Source: JANLVJ01 sp031363945
GTDB lineage: Bacteria; Bacteroidota; Bacteroidia; Sphingobacteriales; Sphingobacteriaceae
Assembly: GCA_031363945.1 (NCBI GenBank)
Contig: JANLVJ010000064.1
Location: 62,001-126,000, forward strand
DNA: 64,000 nucleotides
Reading direction: 5' to 3'
Shown: positions 32,152 to 41,107 of the stretch, piece after piece
How the letters are laid out: each line of letters begins with the position of its first letter
Position numbering within the stretch: the first letter of the stretch is position 1
Notes under the pieces: generated by a model
The model's input: the letters and a program-made list of their open reading frames with translations, nothing else
What the model was told of the DNA's origin: nothing
The model's database searches: none
Program-made: the position numbers and the translations under genes

Positions 32152-33615
32152 TCAAAAATTGCTAGCCGAAACATGACCCATCTGTAAAATGATGTTTTGA
32201 ATGGCAGGTTCAGTAAGTGATAATAGAGGCTGGGGATAAATCCCTGTAATTAAAATAAGTATAGTCAGGGTAACGAGGATAAACCTGTCTATGCCTGCAA
32301 CATCGGTAAAAGATTCAGTCAGGCTGTTAGTCGGACCAAGCATAACTTTCTGGTACATTCTGAACATATAAACTGCACCCAGAATGATAGTAAATCCGGC
32401 TATACCAGCAAGCATAGGACTAAACCAAAAAAGGCCGTTTAACATGAGAAACTCACCAACGAATCCATTTGTTAATGGCAATGCAATTGTGCCAAGCATG
32501 ATGATACCAAAACAGACAGCCAGTACCGGAGCCTTGGCTGCAATACCACCCAGGCTTATCGATTCTCTTGTGCCGGTTTGTTGCTGTATAATTGAAATGA
32601 CAAAGAAAAGCCCGACGACATTTATTCCATGGCTAAGCATTTGCACCATCGATCCCTGAAGAGAGAAAATATTAGCTGCAAATAATGCGGCGGCTATAAG
32701 CCCGATATGGGCAATCGATGAATAGGCAATAAGTCTTTTAAGATCAGTCTGGGTGAAGGCAATGACTGAAGCATAAATGATTCCTATTACCGAAAGTACT
32801 ATCAGGTAATTGCTGTAAAATGATACAGCCATTGGCATGATGGGTAATATCCAACGGATAACACCATAAATACCCATTTTTAGCATGATTCCCGCCAGTA
32901 GCATTGTACCCTGGGCAGGCGCCTGGGTATAGGTATCTGGCTGCCATGTATGAAACGGAAAAATGGGCATTTTTATGGCGAATGCCATAAAAAAGGCGAG
33001 AAATACATAGCGCTGGGTTGCAGCATCCAGGGCCAGGCTATAAAATGCCGTAATATCAAAGCTTCTGGTAGGTGTTAAAAAATACAGGTAAATGATGCCA
33101 GCAAGCATAAACAGGCTGCCAAGTATAGTGTAGATGAAAAATTTGATCGTTACTTTAACGCGGTTCTGTCCACCCCAAAGTGCACAGATAAAATAAATAG
33201 GAACAAGAGCAATTTCCCAGAAAATATAAAAAAGAAAAGCATCCATTGAAATGAAAACCCCGATAAGACCGGTTTGCATAAATAAAACCAGGAAATAAAA
33301 AATATTCTCCCGTGAATACCGATGATTAAAGGTTGTAAGAATAATTATTGGGATCAATAAATTAGTAAGTATAACCAGTAATAAACTGATACCATCGATG
33401 CCAAGGTGAAACTGTATACCCAGACTTGCTACCCATGGTATGTTTAATTCAAATGCTTTTGCAGCACCTCCGGGAAAAACAAACCAGCTGTAAAGAGCAA
33501 CTGCAAGTGAAAGCAACGATGTACCAAGGGCAATATACCTGCATGAGCCATTTTTTAAAGACAATGCAATCAGCGATCCTGCGAGTGGAAGAAAAAGAAG
33601 TAGGAGTGAGATCAT
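32152..33615 (-). CDS. nuoM: NADH-quinone oxidoreductase subunit M
   Basis: Second antiporter-like subunit of the membrane arm, 487 residues. The conserved Glu of the fifth helix region lies in FYIFWEIALVPIYFI (about 129-143), the channel lysine region in AIKMPIFPFHTWQPDTY, and the second half-channel in DLKRLIAYSSIAHIG. Start and end fit the spacing with nuoL (3 bp) and nuoN (17 bp). Confidence 0.96.
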   Translation of the reverse strand: MISLLLLFLPLAGSLIALSLKNGSCRYIALGTSLLSLAVALYSWFVFPGGAAKAFELNIPWVASLGIQFHLGIDGISLLLVILTNLLIPIIILTTFNHRYSRENIFYFLVLFMQTGLIGVFISMDAFLFYIFWEIALVPIYFICALWGGQNRVKVTIKFFIYTILGSLFMLAGIIYLYFLTPTRSFDITAFYSLALDAATQRYVFLAFFMAFAIKMPIFPFHTWQPDTYTQAPAQGTMLLAGIMLKMGIYGVIRWILPIMPMAVSFYSNYLIVLSVIGIIYASVIAFTQTDLKRLIAYSSIAHIGLIAAALFAANIFSLQGSMVQMLSHGINVVGLFFVISIIQQQTGTRESISLGGIAAKAPVLAVCFGIIMLGTIALPLTNGFVGEFLMLNGLFWFSPMLAGIAGFTIILGAVYMFRMYQKVMLGPTNSLTESFTDVAGIDRFILVTLTILILITGIYPQPLLSLTEPAIQNIILQMGHVSASNF

Positions 33616-33618
33616 TGA

Positions 33619-35547
33619 TTAACGAATAGAAACCGGATGATTAAAAAATGCATTCAGAACAAGTAATGCGATTATACCTGCAACCATAAGCAGCAAATAA
33701 TTTGCTGTTTTTCCATTTTGAACTCGCTGCAATCTAGAAGATAGCCAGCCAGTACTACTGCCCAGGCCATTAACAGCTCCATCAATTATCTCTTTATCTA
33801 CTCTTTGATAAAAGAAACCCGAGAGAAAGTTCAGTGGGCGTGTAATGGTCTGATTATAAAGCTCATCGATATAAAACTTATTATAAGAGAGTTTTACAGC
33901 AAATGTTGGGTGATCAAAATCTGAAGCAGAGCTGATACCCTTGCCATATTTTAAATAAGCAAAAACCAGGGCAAGCAATGCACCAATAGAAGAACAGCCC
34001 ATTAGCACCCATTCAGTAGTGAGGTTCAGGTTTTCTACTGGTCTGAGTAAAATACTTTCTTTAAAAACAGGGCCTAAAAATGATTCAAGCCAGTTTGCAT
34101 TTGACATAATTGACCCTGGTACTCCTATAAAACCTGCGGTTACAGATAATATGGCAAGCACGACCAAGGGTATGGTCATCGCAAGAGGAGATTCATGCAA
34201 ATGATGTTCTTGCTCGTGATTGCCCCTGAAATTTCCATTAAATGTTATGAACATCATTCTAAAAATATAAAAGGCAGTAAGTAATGCCCCCAGTAAACCC
34301 AGACCCCATAAAACAGGATTTAATTGCCAGGCTGCTGCAAGAATAGCATCTTTCGAAAAGAACCCTGAAAAAGGAGGAATCCCAGCAATGGCTATACTAC
34401 CCATTAGCATGGTAAACCAGGTAATAGGAAGCTTCTTTTTAAGCCCACCCATGTATAACATATTCTGCTCTCCACCCATTGCATGAATTACACTGCCGGC
34501 ACCCAAAAATAACAAGGCTTTAAAGAAGGCATGGGTTATAACGTGAAAAAATGAAGCCCCAAATGCGCCTGCGCCCAAACCTAAAAACATAAATCCAAGC
34601 TGGCTAACCGTTGAATAGGCCAACACTTTTTTAATATCAGTTTGAGTAATGGCTATTGCCGCTGCCAGAAGAGCCGTTGCAAGGCCAATAATGGCAATGA
34701 CTGGTAAAGCATTCTGAGCCATAACATAGAGCAGATTTGATCTTGCAATCATATAAACTCCAGCTGTAACCATTGTTGCAGCATGTATAAGTGCAGAAAC
34801 AGGGGTAGGGCCTGCCATAGCGTCGGGTAACCAGGTATACAATGGAATCTGAGCACTTTTACCTGCGGCCCCAACAAAGAGTAGCAGGCAGATAATTGTG
34901 AGCGTTTCAGTTGAATGGGTTACGGTTGTTGAATGAAGACCATCAATAACTGCAGTATATTCAAAACTTCCAAATTCTTTGAATAGCAATAAGCTACCCA
35001 GTAAAAAGCCAAGATCTCCAATTCTGTTCATGACAAAGGCTTTTCTTGCCGCATCATTATAAGAAGAAACCTTAAACCAGAACCCGATAAGTAAATATGA
35101 ACTCAGGCCTACACCTTCCCAGCCAATAAACATGCCCAGGTAGCTGGATGCAAGTACCAGGATCAGCATGAAAAAAACAAAAAGGTTTAGATAGGCAAAA
35201 TATCGTTGAAATCCTTCATCTTCTTTCATATAAGAGGTTGAATACCAGTGGATCAAAAAACCTACACCGCAAATGATGAGTAGCATCAGTGCAGAAAGCC
35301 CATCATATTGAAAGGCTATTGATACATCAAGTACACCAGTATGAAACCAGTGAAGTACGGGCAGAATATGAGTTAAATTTTCCTGAGTAAGTGTAAAAAA
35401 AGCAGCCAAACTTATGAGAAAGGAAATTAAAACTGAGCCGCTACCAACGATTGCCGAAATTGATTTAGGGAGTGATTTTCCGGCAAGACCGTTGATTAGA
35501 AAACCTATTAAAGGGAAAAGTGGAACCAGCGGAATAAGTTGAATCAT
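33619..35547 (-). CDS. nuoL: NADH-quinone oxidoreductase subunit L
   Basis: Distal antiporter-like subunit of Complex I, 642 residues. It has 15-16 membrane spans, with the functional segments LGMFIGWEGVGLSSYLLIGFW (Glu about 144), KSAQIPLYTWLPDAMAGPTP and DIKKVLAYSTVSQLGFM. The C-terminal part (about 530-642) holds the lateral helix and a last transmembrane anchor that clamp NuoM and NuoN. nuoK ends 5 bp upstream. Confidence 0.96.
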   Translation of the reverse strand: MIQLIPLVPLFPLIGFLINGLAGKSLPKSISAIVGSGSVLISFLISLAAFFTLTQENLTHILPVLHWFHTGVLDVSIAFQYDGLSALMLLIICGVGFLIHWYSTSYMKEDEGFQRYFAYLNLFVFFMLILVLASSYLGMFIGWEGVGLSSYLLIGFWFKVSSYNDAARKAFVMNRIGDLGFLLGSLLLFKEFGSFEYTAVIDGLHSTTVTHSTETLTIICLLLFVGAAGKSAQIPLYTWLPDAMAGPTPVSALIHAATMVTAGVYMIARSNLLYVMAQNALPVIAIIGLATALLAAAIAITQTDIKKVLAYSTVSQLGFMFLGLGAGAFGASFFHVITHAFFKALLFLGAGSVIHAMGGEQNMLYMGGLKKKLPITWFTMLMGSIAIAGIPPFSGFFSKDAILAAAWQLNPVLWGLGLLGALLTAFYIFRMMFITFNGNFRGNHEQEHHLHESPLAMTIPLVVLAILSVTAGFIGVPGSIMSNANWLESFLGPVFKESILLRPVENLNLTTEWVLMGCSSIGALLALVFAYLKYGKGISSASDFDHPTFAVKLSYNKFYIDELYNQTITRPLNFLSGFFYQRVDKEIIDGAVNGLGSSTGWLSSRLQRVQNGKTANYLLLMVAGIIALLVLNAFFNHPVSIR

Positions 35548-35552
35548 GTATT

Positions 35553-35885
35553 TTAGCCCTTAAGCTTATTTAAAATCTCTATATCGATTGAATTTGTATT
35601 TCGGTAAATCATGACAATGATTGCCAGACCAATAGCTACTTCAGCTGCTGCAACAGCCATGATAAAAAATACGAACACCTGACCTGCCGGATCGTTAAAG
35701 TAGACAGAAAAAGAAGTCAGCAATAAATTAACAGCATTTAACATCAGTTCTACTGACATGAAAATGATGATGGCGTTTCTTCTTACCAGCACACCAAGTA
35801 CACCAATAGCAAAGATGCAAAGGCTTAAAAAAATCAGCTGGTTTAAAGGTACCGAGTGAACGGTTTGTACAAGTTCAGATGACAT
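35553..35885 (-). CDS. nuoK: NADH-quinone oxidoreductase subunit K
   Basis: Small membrane-arm subunit of 110 residues with three helices. The two membrane glutamates of the proton path are in MSVELMLNAVNLLL and in AVAAAEVAIGLAIIVMIYR. The ATG at 35885 is chosen because it lies 1 bp after the nuoJ stop and gives the family's length; the open frame continues upstream inside nuoJ, without homology. Confidence 0.96.
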   Translation of the reverse strand: MSSELVQTVHSVPLNQLIFLSLCIFAIGVLGVLVRRNAIIIFMSVELMLNAVNLLLTSFSVYFNDPAGQVFVFFIMAVAAAEVAIGLAIIVMIYRNTNSIDIEILNKLKG

Positions 35886-35886
35886 A

Positions 35887-36387
35887 TTAGTTTGTTTCTT
35901 TTTTTGCAATAAGTACTGCTCCAACCATTGCTGACAAGAAAAGGATAGAAATAATTTCAAAAGGAAGCGTGAAATCTCTAAACAGTACTTTTCCAAGATT
36001 TTTAACCATTCCAAGATCAATCTGCTGTACGATCATCGGGCCAGAACTATCGACTACTTTTAGGGCCGCAATCAATACTACCAGCAGAATACCTGCGGCG
36101 ATCATGCCTGCCCAGAGCATATACTGCTTTTTGGGTGCATCTGTACCTCTGTTCCAGTTTGAAAACATAACAGTGTAAAGAAACAATACCATGATGGCAC
36201 CAGCATAGACGATGATATTTACTATGCCTATAAACTGGGCGTTCAAGAGCAGAATATAAATTGCTGTCAACGAAAAGAACGTCAGAATTAAAAACAGGAT
36301 ACTATAAATATGATTTCTTGTTAACACAACTTTCAATGATGAAAAGATGGCAAGAATGGCCAGGAAGTAGAAAAGATATTGAATCAT
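35887..36387 (-). CDS. nuoJ: NADH-quinone oxidoreductase subunit J
   Basis: Membrane-arm subunit of 166 residues with five helices. The conserved pi-bulge helix is seen as IGIVNIIVYAGAIMVLFLYTVMF (split here: IGIVNIIVYAGAI then MVLFLYTVMF; about 53-75). Proton transfer between the quinone site and the antiporter subunits passes nearby. It is separated from nuoI by 201 bp, the largest gap within the nuo cluster. Confidence 0.94.
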   Translation of the reverse strand: MIQYLFYFLAILAIFSSLKVVLTRNHIYSILFLILTFFSLTAIYILLLNAQFIGIVNIIVYAGAIMVLFLYTVMFSNWNRGTDAPKKQYMLWAGMIAAGILLVVLIAALKVVDSSGPMIVQQIDLGMVKNLGKVLFRDFTLPFEIISILFLSAMVGAVLIAKKETN

Positions 36388-36588
36388 TAATGAAAAAGAT
36401 AATTCTTTTAGGCTGCAAACATAATAAAATCATCATACAAAAATGCGAACCATTTACGGCCCACCGTGTTTGATTCTTTAATAGAGATCTGGTCGGTGAG
36501 GATTTCTACTAATATGACTTATCCTAAAAATTTTAGAAATTCAAACATCCCATCGAAAAAGCTCATTAAGATGATTCTGAATTTTTAT
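36388..36588. other. 201-bp gap between nuoI and nuoJ
   Basis: This intergenic stretch interrupts an otherwise tightly packed nuo cluster. I see no family-like open frame on either strand, no clear hairpin with T-run and no perfect TAnnTTTG box. It could hold an internal promoter, an RNA-processing site, or the remains of a lost insertion. Confidence 0.4.
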
Positions 36589-37083
36589 CTATTTGAGTAC
36601 TGGTTCTAATAATCTGTTTTTATCATAAATGAAATCTGCTCTTTCAAAACTGGCAGGAGCAATATTACCATCAAGGTAAATAGCTTCTTTCGGGCAGGCT
36701 TCTTCACAAAAACCACAGAATATGCAGCGCAGCATATTGATTTCATAAGAAGAAGCATACTTCTCTTCTTTATAAAGTGCCTCTTCTCCTTTTTTACGTT
36801 CAGCCGCAATCATGGTTATCGCTTCAGCCGGACATGATAGCGCACACAGACCGCAGGCTGTACAACGCTCAGCACCATTCTCATCACGCTTCAATGAATG
36901 CAGGCCACGAAAGTTCTCAGAAAATTCACGCTTTTCTTCAGGATACTGTATAGTCACGCTTTTTTTGAAAAAATGACTCATGGTTATTGCAAGTCCCTGA
37001 CCAATGGCAGGCAGGTATGCTTTCTCCCAGAAAGTCATCTGTTTATGCTCAAGTATTTTTTTCTTCTTCGTTAGTGATTCCAT
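36589..37083 (-). CDS. nuoI: NADH-quinone oxidoreductase subunit I
   Basis: Ferredoxin-like subunit of 164 residues carrying clusters N6a and N6b between NuoG/NuoF electrons and NuoB. Two complete 4Fe-4S motifs are present: Cys74, 77, 80, 84 (CTACGLCALSCP) and Cys120, 123, 126, 130 (CIFCGFCEEACP). nuoH ends 63 bp upstream. Confidence 0.96.
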   Translation of the reverse strand: MESLTKKKKILEHKQMTFWEKAYLPAIGQGLAITMSHFFKKSVTIQYPEEKREFSENFRGLHSLKRDENGAERCTACGLCALSCPAEAITMIAAERKKGEEALYKEEKYASSYEINMLRCIFCGFCEEACPKEAIYLDGNIAPASFERADFIYDKNRLLEPVLK

Positions 37084-37146
37084 TCTTGAAGTATAAATTT
37101 AAATTCTATTGTTGCCCTAAGGAAACAAGCATTGCTGTTGAAGCAA

Positions 37147-38190
37147 CTAAAAAAGATGGGTAAACCAGGGTTTAAACTGGATAATCAATGCAGTAATTAC
37201 AATATTGAACATCGCCAGCGGGATTAAAATTTTCCATCCCAAACGCATAAGCTGATCGTATCTGAATCTTGGAATCGTCCAGCGGATCCACATAAAGAAA
37301 AAAATGAAAAACCCTACTTTCAAACCCATTGCCACCAGACCCGCTATTGCCAGACCATTAATAGAAAGGCCAAGACTATCCATAAAGGGGAAGTTATAAC
37401 CCCCAAAATAAAGTGTTGCCATGATTGCAGAAGAAATAAACATATTGATATACTCTGAAAAAAGGAAAAAGCCAAGTTTTAGACTTGAGTATTCAGTATG
37501 ATAGCCTCCTACTAGTTCTGTTTCGCATTCTGGCAGATCAAAGGGCGTTCTGTTTGTTTCAGCAAATGCACAGATGATAAAAATCAAAAAGCCAAGCGGC
37601 TGTCTGAAAATGTTCCAGTTAAAACCATGTTGCTGTAATGATATTTCTCGCAAGCCGAGCGTACCTGTTGAAAGCAGGAGGGCTATAATTGATAGGCCCA
37701 TTGCAATTTCATAACTGATATTCTGCGAAGCGGCACGTACTGCACCCATCAGTGAAAACTTGTTATTTGATGCCCAACCACCAATCATTACTCCATAAAC
37801 GCCCAATGATACAACACCGAAGATATAAAGTACTCCGATATTGATGTCGGCAACCTGTAAGGGCATAAAATGATCTCCAATTTTCAAATCAGAAGACCAG
37901 GGTATAACCGCGCTTGTCATGCATGCAGTCAGCATGGCGAGTGATGGGCCGGCGATGAAAAGAAATGAACTGGCCTGAGAAGGAATAATTTCTTCCTTAA
38001 AGAACATCTTTACTCCATCGGCAAGGGGTTGTAACAGTCCTTGAAAGCCTGCTCTATTTGGCCCTAAGCGATCTTGAAAAAATGCAGCCAGCCTTCTTTC
38101 AGCGAGTGTTTCGTACAGAGCGACCGAAAGCGTGACGGCAAAGACACCAACAATCAGAATAAGTTTTTCAATCAGAATTCCGCTTTCCAT
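37147..38190 (-). CDS. nuoH: NADH-quinone oxidoreductase subunit H
   Basis: Membrane subunit of 347 residues that forms part of the quinone chamber. Typical segments: ERRLAAFFQDRLGPNRAGFQGLLQP split as ERRLAAFFQDRLGPNRAG and FQGLLQPLADG (about 31-59), AETNRTPFDLPECETELVGG (about 213-232, the charged loop at the quinone site) and FFFMWIRWTIPRFRYDQLM. Full length with about eight helices. Confidence 0.96.
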   Translation of the reverse strand: MESGILIEKLILIVGVFAVTLSVALYETLAERRLAAFFQDRLGPNRAGFQGLLQPLADGVKMFFKEEIIPSQASSFLFIAGPSLAMLTACMTSAVIPWSSDLKIGDHFMPLQVADINIGVLYIFGVVSLGVYGVMIGGWASNNKFSLMGAVRAASQNISYEIAMGLSIIALLLSTGTLGLREISLQQHGFNWNIFRQPLGFLIFIICAFAETNRTPFDLPECETELVGGYHTEYSSLKLGFFLFSEYINMFISSAIMATLYFGGYNFPFMDSLGLSINGLAIAGLVAMGLKVGFFIFFFMWIRWTIPRFRYDQLMRLGWKILIPLAMFNIVITALIIQFKPWFTHLF

Positions 38191-38241
38191 TCAATAAATT
38201 TTCAATTCTATTTTAATTTTTTCTCTTTTATAATTATCTAT

Positions 38242-39234
38242 TTATTGCTTCTGCTCTTCAGCGGTTGCAGGAAAACCACCAAGGCCTTCAAAATAATCCT
38301 GTTTAGAAATTACCGGAACGGTTTTTTCTTCATAGTGATTCTGTGAAATTACAGAATGATCTGAGATTTTTCTAGGTCCTTCAATAACCCAGTCTGCAGT
38401 AAGTTTCTGATCAAACCGGCACTTATTACAGATAAATTCTTCAACCTCACCATAAACATCTTTTCTGCCTGTTACCCTTAAAACATCTGCACCCTTATAC
38501 CAGAGAACGACTTTGCCTTTGCATTTATCGCAATCACGATGTGCATCAACAGGCTTTGTAAACCACACCCGGTTCTTAAACCTGAACGTTTTATCGGTCA
38601 GGGCACCTACAGGACAAACATCAATCACATTACCAGAAAAATCATTTTCGACAACATTAGAGATATACGTTGAAATTTCTGATGCATCACCTCTACCCAT
38701 GATACCATGTACCCTGTTATCAGTAATCTGATCAGCAGTATAAACACAGCGGAAGCAGAGTATACAGCGATTCATATGCAACTGTATGTTTTTACCGATA
38801 TCAATGCGGTCAAAAGTTCTTCTTTCAAATTCATAGCGGGTTGCTTCCCGACCATGTTCATATGATAGGTTCTGCAAATCACATTCTCCGGCCTGATCAC
38901 ATACAGGACAATCAAGTGGGTGGTTGATAAGCAACATTTCAACTATCGCTTTTCGTGCTTCAATGACCTCTGTAGATGTTTGATTTTGAATTACCATACC
39001 ATCCTGCACGGGAGTGCGGCATGAAGCTACCAGTTTGGGCATCGGACGGGGGTCTTTTTCAGATCCTTTGGTTACCTTAACCAGACAGGTACGGCATTTG
39101 CCTCCACTGTCTTGCAATTTGCTATAATAACACATCGCAGGAGGAACCAGATCACCGCCAATAAGGCGGGCGGCATTAAGTATACTTGTACCTTCAGGTA
39201 CGTCGATATCGTGATTATCAATTGTTACTTTCAT
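38242..39234 (-). CDS. nuoG: NADH-quinone oxidoreductase subunit G, short form
   Basis: Electron-transfer subunit of only 330 residues; E. coli NuoG has about 900. The N-terminal iron-sulfur part is complete: a 2Fe-2S site (Cys35, 47, 50, 72), the His105/Cys109/Cys112/Cys118 site of N5, and the Cys157/160/163/207 site of N4. A fragment resembling the 4Fe-4S leader of molybdopterin oxidoreductases follows (about 225-290), but its cysteines are Cys235, 238, 269 and 272 (C-x2-C then C-x2-C) instead of the usual N7 pattern. The large molybdopterin-like domain is absent. The acidic/Gln tail ends freely at a stop, so this is a family form rather than a frameshift. Confidence 0.92.
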   Translation of the reverse strand: MKVTIDNHDIDVPEGTSILNAARLIGGDLVPPAMCYYSKLQDSGGKCRTCLVKVTKGSEKDPRPMPKLVASCRTPVQDGMVIQNQTSTEVIEARKAIVEMLLINHPLDCPVCDQAGECDLQNLSYEHGREATRYEFERRTFDRIDIGKNIQLHMNRCILCFRCVYTADQITDNRVHGIMGRGDASEISTYISNVVENDFSGNVIDVCPVGALTDKTFRFKNRVWFTKPVDAHRDCDKCKGKVVLWYKGADVLRVTGRKDVYGEVEEFICNKCRFDQKLTADWVIEGPRKISDHSVISQNHYEEKTVPVISKQDYFEGLGGFPATAEEQKQ

Positions 39235-39240
39235 CCTAAA

Positions 39241-40587
39241 CTATGCTGTTAGTAATGCTTGGCTTCCTGCCATTCCGAAATTACGAAGCTGACTTTCTTT
39301 AGGTGCTTTAACATGCCACTCAAATTCTTCTCTAAAATGTCTGATCGCACTTGCTACAGGCCAGGCGGCAGCATCGCCAAGAGGGCATATTGTATTGCCT
39401 TCAATTTTTTTAGCCACATCAACCAGCAGGTCAATATCTGACATTTTACCATGACCATTTTCAAGACGGTGTAAAACCTTTTCCATCCACCCAGTACCTT
39501 CACGGCAGGGCGAACACTGACCACATGACTCATGATGATAAAAACGGGTATAGTTCCAGGTATTTCTTACAATACATGAATCTTCATCAAAAGCAATGAA
39601 CCCCCCGGAACCCAACATACTGCCGGTCTGAAAACCACCATCTGACAATGATTCATAACTCATAAGTCTTGGTTCACCAGCTGCTGTTTTTAAAATCAGC
39701 TCTACAGGAAGAATAGGTACAGATGAGCCACCTGCAACGACTGCCTTTAGCTGCTTGCCATTGCGAATACCACCACAATATTGATCAGAATAAATAAATT
39801 CTTCAACTGGCAGACCCATTTCAATTTCATATACACCAGGTTTTCTAAGATGGCCTGAGGCCGAAATAAGCTTAGTGCCCGTACTCTTGCCAATGCCTGT
39901 TGCCGCATATACGTCACCCCCCATATTGATAATGGGTACAATTGCTGCTATAGTTTCTACATTATTAACAACTGTAGGGCAATTATATAAGCCTGAGATT
40001 GCTGGAAAAGGAGGTTTTATTCTTGGATTACCCCTTTTGCCTTCAAGCGACTCGATTAATGCAGTTTCTTCACCACAAATATAGGCTCCTCCTCCAGGAT
40101 GTATATGAAGTTCAAGATCATAACCTGAACCAAGTATGTTTTTGCCTAAGAGGCCAGCAGCTTTTGCTTCGGCTATCGCACGTTCAAGAATCCTGATTAC
40201 AGGCATCATCTCACCACGAACATATAAATATGAATCATGTGACCCAAGTGCAAAACTTGAAATAATCATACCCTCTATCAGAAGATGAGGGATATGTGTC
40301 ATTAGAAATCGGTCTTTGAAAGTTCCCGGCTCGCTTTCATCTGCATTACAGACAAGATAACGTGGTTTACCTTCCGGCTTTGCCAGAAAACTCCATTTCA
40401 TACCGGTAGGAAATCCTGCTCCCCCGCGCCCTCTTAAACCAGATTTTTTTACTTCTTCGAGCACATTTTCAGGCCCTAAAGATTTTAATGATTTTGCTAA
40501 TGCTTCGTAACCACCCTTTTTACGGTATACATCCAGGCTTTGAATTCCAGGTACGTTAAGGTGCTCAAGTAATATGCTTTTCCCCAT
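39241..40587 (-). CDS. nuoF: NADH-quinone oxidoreductase subunit F
   Basis: NADH-binding flavoprotein of 448 residues. The FMN/NADH region has GLRGRGGAGFPTGMKWSF (about 50-67) and GGGAYICGEETALIESLEG (about 171-189), the latter with the conserved Glu pair near NADH. Cluster N3 ligands lie in SCGQCSPCREG (about 354-364) and in the later NTICPLGDAAAW. The NADH-binding face is intact, so the complex should oxidise NADH and is not a ferredoxin-type 11-subunit version. It starts 1 bp after the nuoE stop. Confidence 0.97.
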   Translation of the reverse strand: MGKSILLEHLNVPGIQSLDVYRKKGGYEALAKSLKSLGPENVLEEVKKSGLRGRGGAGFPTGMKWSFLAKPEGKPRYLVCNADESEPGTFKDRFLMTHIPHLLIEGMIISSFALGSHDSYLYVRGEMMPVIRILERAIAEAKAAGLLGKNILGSGYDLELHIHPGGGAYICGEETALIESLEGKRGNPRIKPPFPAISGLYNCPTVVNNVETIAAIVPIINMGGDVYAATGIGKSTGTKLISASGHLRKPGVYEIEMGLPVEEFIYSDQYCGGIRNGKQLKAVVAGGSSVPILPVELILKTAAGEPRLMSYESLSDGGFQTGSMLGSGGFIAFDEDSCIVRNTWNYTRFYHHESCGQCSPCREGTGWMEKVLHRLENGHGKMSDIDLLVDVAKKIEGNTICPLGDAAAWPVASAIRHFREEFEWHVKAPKESQLRNFGMAGSQALLTA

Positions 40588-40588
40588 C

Positions 40589-41098
40589 CTATTTGCTCGC
40601 TAGTTTTTCTATTAACAGATCAATTTTCTCTATGTCAAGATGTTCATGATAGGTATAATCAGGCCCGATCTGTAAAACGGGAGCTGAACCGCATGAAGCA
40701 AGACATTCAACAGTTTTCAAGGTAAATAAACCATCGGCACTTGTTTCACCCACATGAATGCCTAATTTGGTTTCAATATATGTAATAAGTTCTTCAGCGC
40801 CACCCAGACAGCACGGACCGGTACGGCATATTTCCAGTACATGTTTACCAACAGGTTTCAGATGAAACATGGTATAAAAGCTGGCTACTTCGTAGACTTC
40901 AATTGGTTTGATATTTAGTAAGGCTGCAACTTCATCCATTACCTGTGAACTTAACCACCCATACTCAGCCTGAGCAAAATGCAAAGCTGGTAATAAAGCT
41001 GATTTTTTATGTTCCGAAGGATAGTGTTCAAACAATGAGTTAATTTTCTCATTCAGAGCAACTGAAAACCGAACGTGTTCCTTTATTTCTATTTCCAT
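40589..41098 (-). CDS. nuoE: NADH-quinone oxidoreductase subunit E
   Basis: Thioredoxin-like subunit of 169 residues holding the 2Fe-2S cluster N1a. The four ligands are Cys91 and Cys96 (CRTGPC) and Cys132 and Cys136 (CLASC). The helical N-terminal part (LPALHFAQAEYGWLS) contacts NuoF. It is 9 bp from nuoD. Confidence 0.96.
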   Translation of the reverse strand: MEIEIKEHVRFSVALNEKINSLFEHYPSEHKKSALLPALHFAQAEYGWLSSQVMDEVAALLNIKPIEVYEVASFYTMFHLKPVGKHVLEICRTGPCCLGGAEELITYIETKLGIHVGETSADGLFTLKTVECLASCGSAPVLQIGPDYTYHEHLDIEKIDLLIEKLASK

Positions 41099-41107
41099 AA
41101 CAAATAC

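Noticed and set aside
36261..36473. Plus-strand 70-codon frame across the nuoI-nuoJ gap
   Set aside because: It is mostly antisense to nuoJ, begins inside that gene and resembles no family.
38242..39234. NuoG as a frameshifted pseudogene
   Set aside because: The iron-sulfur part is intact, the stop is followed directly by the normal spacer and nuoH, and short NuoG proteins are known in this group.
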